Assembly (NCBI RefSeq): GCF_019976755.1
Contig: NZ_AP023441.1
Span: forward strand, 868,001 to 932,000
Length of the DNA: 64,000 bases
Direction: 5' to 3'
Source: Nostoc sp. MS1
GTDB taxonomy: Bacteria; Cyanobacteriota; Cyanobacteriia; Cyanobacteriales; Nostocaceae
Shown: in pieces, positions 55,080-62,999 of the stretch
Position numbering within the stretch: the stretch's first letter is position 1
Layout: each line of letters begins with the position of its first letter
Made by a program: the position numbers and the translations under genes
The notes under the pieces: generated by a model
Told to the model about the DNA's origin: nothing
Seen by the model: only the letters and a program-made list of their open reading frames with translations
Database searches by the model: none

Positions 55080-55455
55080 TACAAATATTTTAGTGCGCTA
55101 CCTAACGAAAGATGATGAAAATCAGTGGATGCAGGCGACTGAAATTATCGAAGGAGGAGAGCAATGTTTTATTACTAATATAGTTCTGTGCGAATTAACT
55201 TGGGTTTTACGAAATAAACCTTATCAATTTAATAAAACAGAAATTACTCACACTATCGAGTTAATGCTACAATGTGAGATATTTGAGCTAGAGAATCGCT
55301 CTGTAGTTTATCAAGCATTACAAAGATTTAAACAAGGAAATGCGGATTTTTCTGATTATTTAATTGGGGCTATCGCTCAAAACTATAATTGTAGTTCAAC
55401 AGCAACATTTGACAAAAAGTTACGCAATGAAAAAGGATTTAATTTATTTGAGTAA
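55066..55455 (+). CDS. VapC-type PIN-domain toxin
   Basis: The protein of about 129 residues has the PIN-domain acidic residues: D in MIGLDTNILVRYL (near 5), E in VLCELTWVL (near 45), D in NADFSDYLIGAIA (near 95) and D in TATFDKKL (near 115). It would be a magnesium-dependent RNase. GTG 55066 follows AGAAGG and gives the normal N-terminus; GTG 55060 is an alternative. It overlaps the antitoxin gene. The target RNA is not known. Confidence 0.92.
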   Translation: MIGLDTNILVRYLTKDDENQWMQATEIIEGGEQCFITNIVLCELTWVLRNKPYQFNKTEITHTIELMLQCEIFELENRSVVYQALQRFKQGNADFSDYLIGAIAQNYNCSSTATFDKKLRNEKGFNLFE

Positions 55456-55483
55456 TCCTGATTAGAATAGTATTGATTACGAA

Positions 55484-57493
55484 TTAAAACTTTTGCCCTA
55501 TCCCTAACTGTACTCGACTTTCCCCTTGATCGTTAATACCGTAGTCGGCGCGAATTAAACCCAAGGGTGAGTCTACACGCAAGCCTGCACCATAACCAAA
55601 ACCAGAACCGGGTTTACCGCGTACACCAGCCGGATCTCCTAAAACGGTGTCGCCGGAACCTAAGTCAGAAGCAAAGTCTGCGAACAGCACACCCCCAACT
55701 ACCGGAACTATGGGAAAGCGATATTCAGCCGAGGCTAATACATAACTGCGTCCACTACCTACACTCCCTGCATCATAGCCACGGACAGAGTTAGAACCAC
55801 CCAAGTTAAAGGTTTCATAGGGTGGTAAAGTACCAAGGACTGTCCCAGCTTGTACATTTAAGGCAAATACTTGGGGTGTGGGAGTTTTGAAGATATTTAC
55901 TGGTACATACTGGCTGTAATTTGCTTTAATGCGATTCATCGAAATATTGCCCTGTCCGATGGGTACAGACTGTTCTGTACTAACGCTAATTACTGACCCT
56001 TTTGTGGGGTTGATGGGGTTATCGCGTTGGTCTTTGGTTGCAGTAAAAGATACAGTAGTTAAGTCATCCACACCAGTACCACTAACAGATAAAGGATTTC
56101 CTTTTGCATCGGTGGGGGTGATATTACCTTGACGATCGCTAATACTCACACGGTTATAATTAAGTCCTAGAGAAGTATTCCAACCATCGATAGGTCTTTG
56201 TAAGCTGAAACCTGCGCCAATTTTACCTTCTCGCACTTTATCACCGTTGGCTAACCTCACATCACCGTCAAAGGTGTCGGAAATATCACGTTGTCGGAAA
56301 GCATTGATTGTGTAACCCAGGCGATCGCTATTTGTGTCACGATAAGGACTAACAAACTTAGTATCAAACTGCAAATCAGTCCGACTCAACCCCACATTCA
56401 CACCCAAGGTATCATTTTTACCGCCGATATTTTGGTCTTGATAGTTCAAAGTACCAATTAATCCCACATCGCTGTTATAGCTACCGCCCAAATTAATCGC
56501 CCGTGCGCCATTTTCCTTAAGTTCATAAATCACATCTAGTTTTGTCGCATCTCCTTCAAAGGCAACATTCACACTTTGAAATAAGCCAGTACGATACAAC
56601 TGCTGTACATCTTGCCTAACTACATTTTCTTGAAAGACTTGTCCGGTTTGGAGTTTGAGTTGTTGGCGTAAAAAATCTGGTTTAGTCCGTCCGTCTGTAG
56701 GCTTTCCCTCATCGTTGACAAAGCGGAATTTGATATCACTTACCAAACCTTCAGCGACGTTAACATTTAAAATACCTTCTCGGCTGGGTTCAATTGATAA
56801 TATCCGCGCCAAATTATAACCATTATCGGCATACCATTTATTGATTTGCTGTACTGCTTGTTTGAGTGCTTCCGGGCTGATGGGTTTGCCAATTTGAGGC
56901 TGAAAACTGGGCTGTGCTACTGAGTAAGTCAAGGCTTTTGCACCATTGAGTTGAAGCGATCGCACAATTACAGGCTGCACCTGATACACTACATTTAATC
57001 CAGATAGTGTAGTGCGGCTGTTGACAGTTGCATTAGTAAATAAACCCGTCTGTAAAATTGCGGCTACATCTGTTTGTAATTGGTTTTGGCTAGTATCGCC
57101 ACCAGTTTGAGTTTTAATTACTTGGCGGATAACTTGCTGTAATTCTGGCGTTGCACCTACTATTTGGACATCTATTGCTGTCACAACTAACTCGTTTACC
57201 ATCGTTGCAGGTTTAGGCGCAGGCGGGACAACAGGACGAGGTGTAGAAGGAATGACAACGGGAGCATTTTGAGCAATAACTGGAGATTTTTGGGAAAATT
57301 GGGGAGTTACATCTGTTTCTGGTGATGCTACAGTTGGCAACTTAACAGGCGTTTCCTCCACTACAGGCACAACTAAGTTCTGATTTGCTGTAGCTGGTGT
57401 AGAATTTGTAGTAGGTGCAGCCGTAGCTTGTTGAGTAGCATTAGTAGCCGCTAAGGTAGTTAAAGTAAATATTGCCGCCGAAGAAATACGCAT
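55484..57493 (-). CDS. Omp85/BamA-family outer-membrane protein
   Basis: The 669-residue protein has a signal peptide (about 1-27, ending ATAAP) and a Pro/Val-rich spacer (about 28-105). Two to three POTRA domains follow (about 106-330), including QLNGAKALTYSVAQPSFQPQIGKPISPEALKQA and LRQQLKLQTGQVFQENVVRQDVQQLYRTGLF. A 16-strand beta-barrel (about 345-669) shows the family motif VRGYDAGSVGSGRSY and the C-terminal GPGxFRADYG-like GLIRADYGINDQG, ending in F. It should insert or transport outer-membrane proteins. It is shorter than the main Anabaena Omp85 (about 830 residues). The 5' leader holds AATTCAAA repeats. Divergent to the LpxB-related gene. Confidence 0.93.
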   Translation of the reverse strand: MRISSAAIFTLTTLAATNATQQATAAPTTNSTPATANQNLVVPVVEETPVKLPTVASPETDVTPQFSQKSPVIAQNAPVVIPSTPRPVVPPAPKPATMVNELVVTAIDVQIVGATPELQQVIRQVIKTQTGGDTSQNQLQTDVAAILQTGLFTNATVNSRTTLSGLNVVYQVQPVIVRSLQLNGAKALTYSVAQPSFQPQIGKPISPEALKQAVQQINKWYADNGYNLARILSIEPSREGILNVNVAEGLVSDIKFRFVNDEGKPTDGRTKPDFLRQQLKLQTGQVFQENVVRQDVQQLYRTGLFQSVNVAFEGDATKLDVIYELKENGARAINLGGSYNSDVGLIGTLNYQDQNIGGKNDTLGVNVGLSRTDLQFDTKFVSPYRDTNSDRLGYTINAFRQRDISDTFDGDVRLANGDKVREGKIGAGFSLQRPIDGWNTSLGLNYNRVSISDRQGNITPTDAKGNPLSVSGTGVDDLTTVSFTATKDQRDNPINPTKGSVISVSTEQSVPIGQGNISMNRIKANYSQYVPVNIFKTPTPQVFALNVQAGTVLGTLPPYETFNLGGSNSVRGYDAGSVGSGRSYVLASAEYRFPIVPVVGGVLFADFASDLGSGDTVLGDPAGVRGKPGSGFGYGAGLRVDSPLGLIRADYGINDQGESRVQLGIGQKF

Positions 57494-57498
57494 ATTAA

Positions 57499-57529
57499 TT
57501 CAAAATTCAAAATTCAAAATTCAAAATTG
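57499..57529. repeat. AATTCAAA repeats in the omp85 leader
   Basis: Four ATTCAAA units lie immediately before the omp85 ATG on the minus strand, so they occupy the ribosome-binding region. Confidence 0.85.
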
Positions 57530-57676
57530 TTAACACTAGAAATTTAGGCAATGGGAATCAATCTTCCTTGCCCTGGTTGTGTAATTCTTATATAGATAAA
57601 CAAATTACGTCCGCATAGCGGAATTACGAATTACTAATTACTTAACCAGACAGTTAATATTGATATTTTGTTTCTC

Positions 57677-59056
57677 ATGAGTGATGTGTCTCGTTTATAT
57701 CCAACTTCTAACTCACCCACCCGAACCTCTCGGTTACAATTACTAGTATTAAGTAATGGTCATGGTGAAGATATAATTGCTGTCCGCATTTTGCAGGAAT
57801 TGCTGCAACAAGCGAACCCGGCAGATATTTATGCGTTACCCCTGGTAGGTGAAGGACGGGCTTACCAGAACTTAAATATCCCCCTGATTGGTGCAGTACG
57901 TACCATGCCTTCTGGTGGCTTTATCTATATGGATAGCCGACAATTGGCGCGGGATGTACGCGGGGGTTTATTGCAACTTACCTGGAGTCAAATTCAAGCG
58001 ACGCGGCGTTGGGTAAGTTCGCAAAAAAAATTAGGTAACAAACACGCTGTTTTAGCGGTAGGCGATATTGTCCCTTTGCTGTTTGCCTATATCAGTGGTG
58101 CTAACTACGCTTTTGTTGGGACAGCGAAATCAGAATATTATGTGCGGGATGAGGTGGGGTTACTACCAAGGAAATCAAAAGCAGCACGTTGGGAAAACTT
58201 TTCTGGCTCAATTTATCATCCGTGGGAACGTTGGTTAATGAGTCGTCGCCGTTGTCGTGCGGTGTTTCCTAGAGATGGATTAACTACGCAAATATTAAAA
58301 AATTGGTCGATTCCGGCTGTTGATGTAGGTAATCCGATGATGGATGGTTTGGAACCAAGAGTTTCACCACAATTATTTTACATGGCGAATGCTCGTTATC
58401 AAGAGATGGATAGACCTTTGGTAATTACCCTCCTCCCAGGTTCCCGTGAACCAGAGGCTTATAATAATTGGCGGGTAATTATGACGGCTGTCTCTGCGTT
58501 AATGGCAAGTTTTCAAGAGCGAGACACATTTTTACCCAATTCTGGTAGTGTGGTATTTATGGGAGCGATCGCACCTGGGTTAGACTTAAATACACTCGCC
58601 CAAACTGTGCAATCTCAAGGTTGGCGCACTCATCCAGATTTACCACTACCGTTACAAGATGGGGATGCGTTGATATTTAAGCAAAGAAACGCCCATTTAG
58701 TCTTAACTCAACAATCATATAATGAATGTTTGCATTGGGGGGATGTGGCGATCGCTATGGCAGGTACGGCTACAGAACAGTTTATTGGCTTAGGTAAACC
58801 TGCGATCGCTATGCCTGGGGAGGGGCCACAATATAACCCTGGATTTGCCGAGGCTCAAAGTAGGTTATTAGGCTTATCCTTAATTCTAGTTGAGGAACCT
58901 GTGCAAGTTGCACAAGCAGTGCGATCGCTTTTCACCAATCCCGACAGCTTACACATCATCAGGGAAAATGGAGTACGTCGTATGGGAAAACCAGGTGCAG
59001 CAGGCCGTATCGCTGATTATTTAGTAGAAAAATTTGGACATTATATCAATTCATAA
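57677..59056 (+). CDS. Lipid-A-disaccharide synthase-related protein
   Basis: The protein of about 459 residues is of the LpxB-related GT-B type found in cyanobacteria (TIGR03492-like). LLVLSNGHGEDIIAVRIL (about 18-35) matches the LpxB N-terminal motif, AVLAVGDIVPLLFAYISGANYAFVGTAKSEYYV the central one, and ITLLPGSREPEAYNNW and AIAMAGTATEQFIGLGKPAIAMPGEGPQYNPGFAEAQ the C-terminal GT-B region. True LpxB makes the lipid A backbone. Cyanobacteria have this additional paralogue with unclear substrate. I use ATG 57677; a TTG lies at 57668. Its divergent neighbour encodes an Omp85 protein, which fits an outer-membrane role. Confidence 0.88.
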   Translation: MSDVSRLYPTSNSPTRTSRLQLLVLSNGHGEDIIAVRILQELLQQANPADIYALPLVGEGRAYQNLNIPLIGAVRTMPSGGFIYMDSRQLARDVRGGLLQLTWSQIQATRRWVSSQKKLGNKHAVLAVGDIVPLLFAYISGANYAFVGTAKSEYYVRDEVGLLPRKSKAARWENFSGSIYHPWERWLMSRRRCRAVFPRDGLTTQILKNWSIPAVDVGNPMMDGLEPRVSPQLFYMANARYQEMDRPLVITLLPGSREPEAYNNWRVIMTAVSALMASFQERDTFLPNSGSVVFMGAIAPGLDLNTLAQTVQSQGWRTHPDLPLPLQDGDALIFKQRNAHLVLTQQSYNECLHWGDVAIAMAGTATEQFIGLGKPAIAMPGEGPQYNPGFAEAQSRLLGLSLILVEEPVQVAQAVRSLFTNPDSLHIIRENGVRRMGKPGAAGRIADYLVEKFGHYINS

Positions 59057-59124
59057 TTACACATTAGCTAAATTCATAGCTATGAGAATTTGTTATTTAA
59101 TATTATCAATTAGTTTATTTGTAG

Positions 59125-59141
59125 GGTGGGCAATGCCCACC
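59125..59141. repeat. GGTGGGCA-TGCCCACC palindromic repeat
   Basis: A 17-bp palindrome, GGTGGGCAATGCCCACC, between convergent genes. It resembles a dispersed cyanobacterial repeat. A relative, GGGCAGGCAAGATGCCCACCCC, lies at 62946-62967. Confidence 0.6.
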
Positions 59142-59225
59142 AAAACTAAATTTCACAGCTAACCATAGATCCTATATATTTTCAACCTCAATGTTGATAG
59201 AACTACCAACTAATCAATACTGATA

Positions 59226-59900
59226 CTAAGCTGAATGTGCAGCGATTAAGGGATTAGGCACAGGGAACGGACGATTTTCTATAACTCTAAATTTACCATC
59301 TTCTGCATCATATGCAAAGACTTCACCAGTTTCAATCTCATAAATCCAAGCATGAAGTGTTAATTGATTACTATGAAGTTTAGAACGAATTATAGGATAA
59401 GTTTCTAAGTGTTCTATCTGTGTGAGAACATTTTGTTCAATAGTAATTCTCAACAGTTTTTCATGGGGATAACCTTGATAGTTATCCATTACAAGCCGAC
59501 GAGTAGGTTCAGCATGATATCTTAACCATTCATAAACTGAAGGCATTTGTTGAGCAAGATTTCCTATTTGTAGTAATCCTTTCATTGCCCCACAATGAGA
59601 ATGTCCACAAATAACAACATCTCTTACACCTAAAGCCTCAACCGCATATTCTATTCCCGCAGCTTCACCATTATTCAACCTGCCATAAGGTGGGATAATA
59701 TTCCCGACATTACGAATAACAAATAAATCACCCGGTTGGCTTTGTGTAATTAAAAATGGATCTATTCTTGAATCTGAGCAAGTTATAAACAAGACTTCTG
59801 GATTTTGTCCGTGGGACAAATGTTCAAATAACTCACGATGGGCAACAAAATAGTTATCATGAAACTCATTTAACCCAGCAATTATACGTTTAATCGGCAC
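59226..59900 (-). CDS. Beta-class carbonic anhydrase
   Basis: The 224-residue enzyme interconverts CO2 and bicarbonate. Zinc-site residues are C41 and D43/R45 in ITCSDSR and H100, C103 in GHSHCGAM. GDLFVIRNVGNIIPP is the usual middle motif, and C-terminal YEIETGEVFAYD is as in plant/beta forms. No signal peptide is seen, so it is likely cytosolic or carboxysomal. It lies 250 bp from sbtB/sbtA on the same strand, together forming an inorganic-carbon group. It is not obviously fused to carboxysome-targeting sequence. Confidence 0.96.
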   Translation of the reverse strand: MPIKRIIAGLNEFHDNYFVAHRELFEHLSHGQNPEVLFITCSDSRIDPFLITQSQPGDLFVIRNVGNIIPPYGRLNNGEAAGIEYAVEALGVRDVVICGHSHCGAMKGLLQIGNLAQQMPSVYEWLRYHAEPTRRLVMDNYQGYPHEKLLRITIEQNVLTQIEHLETYPIIRSKLHSNQLTLHAWIYEIETGEVFAYDAEDGKFRVIENRPFPVPNPLIAAHSA

Positions 59901-60147
59901 TGTTTAATTCTCCTCACAAGGATAAAAAATCACCACTACTGTTATTCTTCAGTATCATTAATCTATTTTACGCATTCAGAATTAGTAATGTGGATTGTGA
60001 AGCTAGAATGATGAAAGTTTTACCATCCCAACTTAAAGCTGAGAATAAGACAAGATTATTATTTCCTGCTGATTTTTCCATCATTCTAGACTTTTAGAAT
60101 TTAATCCTGATTTTTGGCATTCCGTACCTATACAGGGAACACCTTAT

Positions 60148-60441
60148 TCAATGAGCAATCCATTTGGCATCAGAAACAATACAGACACCGCCATATTTCT
60201 TAATTACAGGTTGAATTGCTTCTACTAATTCTTGTTCCTGTTTTTCCGTACAAATGCTCATAACATACCCATTCGTAAGTGTATGAGTTTCTAAATCGTT
60301 GATCACTCTACCTCTGTCTCCTTTTCCTGTAACAGTTTCAATTACTGTATACCCGGAAACACCAGTTTTATCTAGAATGTCCAAAACTTTGGGTAGTTCT
60401 AAAGAATTGGTGATAATTTCTATTTTTTTGACAGCTTCCAC
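60148..60441 (-). CDS. sbtB: PII-like regulator SbtB
   Basis: The 97-residue protein belongs to the PII superfamily. KKIEIITNSLELPKVLDILDKTGVSGYTVIETVTGKGDRGR is the N-terminal half including a T-loop. EAIQPVIKKYGGVCIVSDAKWI is the C-terminal half. SbtB binds adenyl nucleotides and controls the SbtA transporter. Characterised longer SbtB proteins end in a cysteine-containing redox-sensitive loop. This one ends at SDAKWIAH and lacks it, so redox control of that kind is not expected. It starts 2 bp after sbtA, so they are one transcript. Confidence 0.93.
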   Translation of the reverse strand: MEAVKKIEIITNSLELPKVLDILDKTGVSGYTVIETVTGKGDRGRVINDLETHTLTNGYVMSICTEKQEQELVEAIQPVIKKYGGVCIVSDAKWIAH

Positions 60442-60443
60442 TA

Positions 60444-61427
60444 CTAAATCCCTATTAATTTGATGATGTTGAAATACAGAGGAATCCCAATAATGATATT
60501 GAACGGGAACGTGAGCGCTAACGCCATTGAAACATACAAACTGGGGTTAGCTTGAGGGACTGTCATTCTCATGGCTGCGGGAACAGCAATATAAGAAGCG
60601 CTAGCACAAAGAACAGCAAACAATAGGGCATTACCTGCGGAAATACCTATCAGTTTGGCTAAAATAATGCCAAAAATTGCATTAGCGACAGGGATAAATA
60701 CCGAAAACGCGATTAAAAAAGAGCCTGTATGACTCAAATCTTTAATCCGTCTTGCTGCTACCATACCCATATCCAATAAGAAGAAGGCGAGAACACCATA
60801 AAAGATATCTTGTGTAAAGGGGTGTAATTTTTCCCAGCCTTTTTCGCCTGTGAGAATACCAACTATCACGCTCCCAACTAAGAGGAATACAGAACCATTT
60901 AAAAAGGCTTCTCTGAGGACTTCACCCCAAGAAAATTCACTTTTTTCTTTTTCGTCTTGACTTTGACCGAACAGCCTTACAAGCACAATCCCGACTATAA
61001 TAGCTGGAGATTCCATCAAGGCTAAAGCGGCTACCATGTGTCCGCCTGAAGGAATGTTGAGAATTTTCAGGAATGATTGTGCTGTGATAAAAGTGACAGC
61101 GCTAATCGAACCGTAAGTAGCAGCTATTGCAGCAGCATTATAACTATCGAGTTTGACTCTCAGTACAAAAAATGAATATATTGGCACGACAGAAGCCATA
61201 AATATTGCAGCCAACAGCGTCAATGCAATTTCTGGGTTAATGCCACTTTCATCAATCTCGTATCCCCCTTTAAACCCAATCGCCAGTAATAGGTATAGAG
61301 AGAATAACTTTGGTAACGGCTGGGGAATTTCTAAATCCGACTTCAAGAAAATTGCCAGCATTCCTAAAAAGAAGAACAGTACTGGCGGATTTAAAATATT
61401 GGATAAAATCAGGCTGGAACTCATCAC
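60444..61427 (-). CDS. sbtA: Sodium-dependent bicarbonate transporter SbtA
   Basis: The 327-residue membrane protein has about ten hydrophobic segments, with two inverted halves (NPPVLFFFLGMLAIFLKSDLEIPQPLPKLFSLYLLLAIGFKGGYE at the start; SVFLLVGSVIVGILTGEKG and DMGMVAARRIKD in the middle). The central charged loop QDEKEKSEFSWG is where SbtB binds in characterised homologues. It imports HCO3- with Na+ across the inner membrane. It begins ATG-ATG (61427/61424). A GTTACA/TGTAAC palindrome lies about 45 bp upstream. The product is shorter than the Synechocystis form, but this size is usual for filamentous strains. Confidence 0.95.
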   Translation of the reverse strand: MMSSSLILSNILNPPVLFFFLGMLAIFLKSDLEIPQPLPKLFSLYLLLAIGFKGGYEIDESGINPEIALTLLAAIFMASVVPIYSFFVLRVKLDSYNAAAIAATYGSISAVTFITAQSFLKILNIPSGGHMVAALALMESPAIIVGIVLVRLFGQSQDEKEKSEFSWGEVLREAFLNGSVFLLVGSVIVGILTGEKGWEKLHPFTQDIFYGVLAFFLLDMGMVAARRIKDLSHTGSFLIAFSVFIPVANAIFGIILAKLIGISAGNALLFAVLCASASYIAVPAAMRMTVPQANPSLYVSMALALTFPFNIIIGIPLYFNIIKLIGI

Positions 61428-61470
61428 ACCTTCTCAACAGCAACAAGCAAAATTGGTATAGTAAGCTACC

Positions 61471-61487
61471 GTTACATCTTTTGTAAC
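61471..61487. promoter_or_regulatory. GTTACA-TCTTT-TGTAAC palindrome upstream of sbtA
   Basis: 6-bp perfect arms around five bases, 44-60 bp before the sbtA start. It is a candidate site for a CO2-responsive regulator. It has no GTA-N8-TAC pattern, so it is not an NtcA box. Confidence 0.5.
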
Positions 61488-61690
61488 GAATCGTGAACTA
61501 CAACCAGTTAATTTAATCAAGTATTGTGAATAAAGTATGTAGTTGATGTGTACTTGCTGTAACAAATGTAAAATTTATACTCTTATGGATAGTCAAAATT
61601 CCTTAACATGAGCATTAATATACGTCAAGAAAATAATCAATTAATGTGATGATTTAATAACTAAATTAAAAACTAAAGTTGTTTGCCAAT

Positions 61691-62878
61691 ATGAAACTGA
61701 GTTTATGTATGATTGTGAAAAATGAATCCAAAACACTACCGAAGTGCTTAAGTAGTGTTGTCAATGTAGTGGATGAAATGATCGTCCTAGATACAGGCTC
61801 TAGCGATCGCACTCCTCATATCGCCAAAGAATTTGGTGCAAAGGTTTATGATTTCGTTTGGTGCAATGATTTCAGTAAAGCCCGCAATGCTGCCTTAAAA
61901 TATGTTACTGGTGATTGGGTATTAGTTTTAGATGCTGATGAAACCCTGACACCTACAATTGTCCCATATTTAAAAAAGGCACTCACCATAGAAGAATATT
62001 TACTCGTTAACCTAGTACGCCAAGAAGTTGGCGCAGAACAATCTCCCTATTCTTTAGTTTCTCGCCTATTTCGCAATCATCCAGAAATTCGCTTTGAGCG
62101 TCCCTATCATGCTTTAGTTGATGATAGCGTTGCTGCCATTCTGCAAAAGGAATCCCAGTGGCAAATCGGTTATTTAGAAGGAGTGGCGATTCTTCATGCA
62201 GGTTATCAAAAAACTGCCATTGTCGAAAATAACAAATACGCCAAAGCCCAAGCGACAATGGAAGGCTTTCTCGCTACCCATCCCCATGATCCCTATGTAT
62301 GCAGTAAGTTAGGGGCGTTGTATGTGGAAGTTGGGAAAATTGATCAAGGAATGGAGTTATTAAAGCGCGGTATCGCTGCTTGTACAGAAGAATACGAGAT
62401 TTTATACGAACTCAACTATCATTTAGGCATTGCTTACAGTCGCCTCAAGAATCCACAACAAGCGATTACCCACTATCAAACCGCGATCAAATTACCCATT
62501 TACCCCATGCTCAAGTTAGGAGCATATAACAATTTGGGTAGTTTACTCAAGGCGGCTGGAGATTTAACCGGGGCGAAAAAAATCTACGAAACCGCTTTAA
62601 AAATAGACTCTAACTTTGCCATAGGACATTATAACTTGGGGATGATCTGTAAAGCACTAGGTTTATTTACAGAAGCGATCGCCTGTTATCAAAAAGCCAT
62701 AAAATTAAAGCCAGACTATGCGGAAGCTTATCAAAATTTAGGCGTAGTACAGTTAAAAGTTGGGAATGTCCAAGGCAGTATTACAGCTTTTAAAAATGCC
62801 ATTATTCTCCATGAACAAAGCAACCCCGAAGAAGCCATGCGCCTGCGTCAAGGATTGCGAGAAATGGGCTTGGTTTAG
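61691..62878 (+). CDS. Glycosyltransferase family 2 with C-terminal TPR
   Basis: The protein of about 395 residues has a GT2 domain at about 1-210 with LSLCMIVKNESKTLPKCLSSVVNVVDEMIVLDTGSSDRT, KARNAALKYVTGDWVLVLDADETLTP (DxD region), and a short acceptor part. About five TPR units follow at about 215-385 (ITHYQTAIKLPIYPMLKLGAYNNLG, AIACYQKAIKLKPDYAEAYQNLG). Such GT2-TPR proteins glycosylate proteins or surface molecules, with the TPR binding the acceptor. I use ATG 61691; a TTG at 61679 is possible. The acceptor is unknown. Confidence 0.9.
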   Translation: MKLSLCMIVKNESKTLPKCLSSVVNVVDEMIVLDTGSSDRTPHIAKEFGAKVYDFVWCNDFSKARNAALKYVTGDWVLVLDADETLTPTIVPYLKKALTIEEYLLVNLVRQEVGAEQSPYSLVSRLFRNHPEIRFERPYHALVDDSVAAILQKESQWQIGYLEGVAILHAGYQKTAIVENNKYAKAQATMEGFLATHPHDPYVCSKLGALYVEVGKIDQGMELLKRGIAACTEEYEILYELNYHLGIAYSRLKNPQQAITHYQTAIKLPIYPMLKLGAYNNLGSLLKAAGDLTGAKKIYETALKIDSNFAIGHYNLGMICKALGLFTEAIACYQKAIKLKPDYAEAYQNLGVVQLKVGNVQGSITAFKNAIILHEQSNPEEAMRLRQGLREMGLV

Positions 62879-62945
62879 GTTTATCGGAACCCATCAAGAA
62901 TACGATAACGTAGATGCAGCAAGTATTTGAGATAGCTAAAATATA

Positions 62946-62967
62946 GGGCAGGCAAGATGCCCACCCC
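62946..62967. repeat. Imperfect palindromic repeat
   Basis: GGGCAGGCAAGATGCCCACCCC lies between convergent genes, a relative of the palindrome at 59125-59141. Confidence 0.5.
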
Positions 62968-62999
62968 ACAAGAGAATGTATGAAATTTTTAGTTGGGAC

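Noticed and set aside
61428..61690. NtcA box upstream of sbtA
   Set aside because: No GTA-N8-TAC pattern is present; the palindrome has the reverse arrangement.
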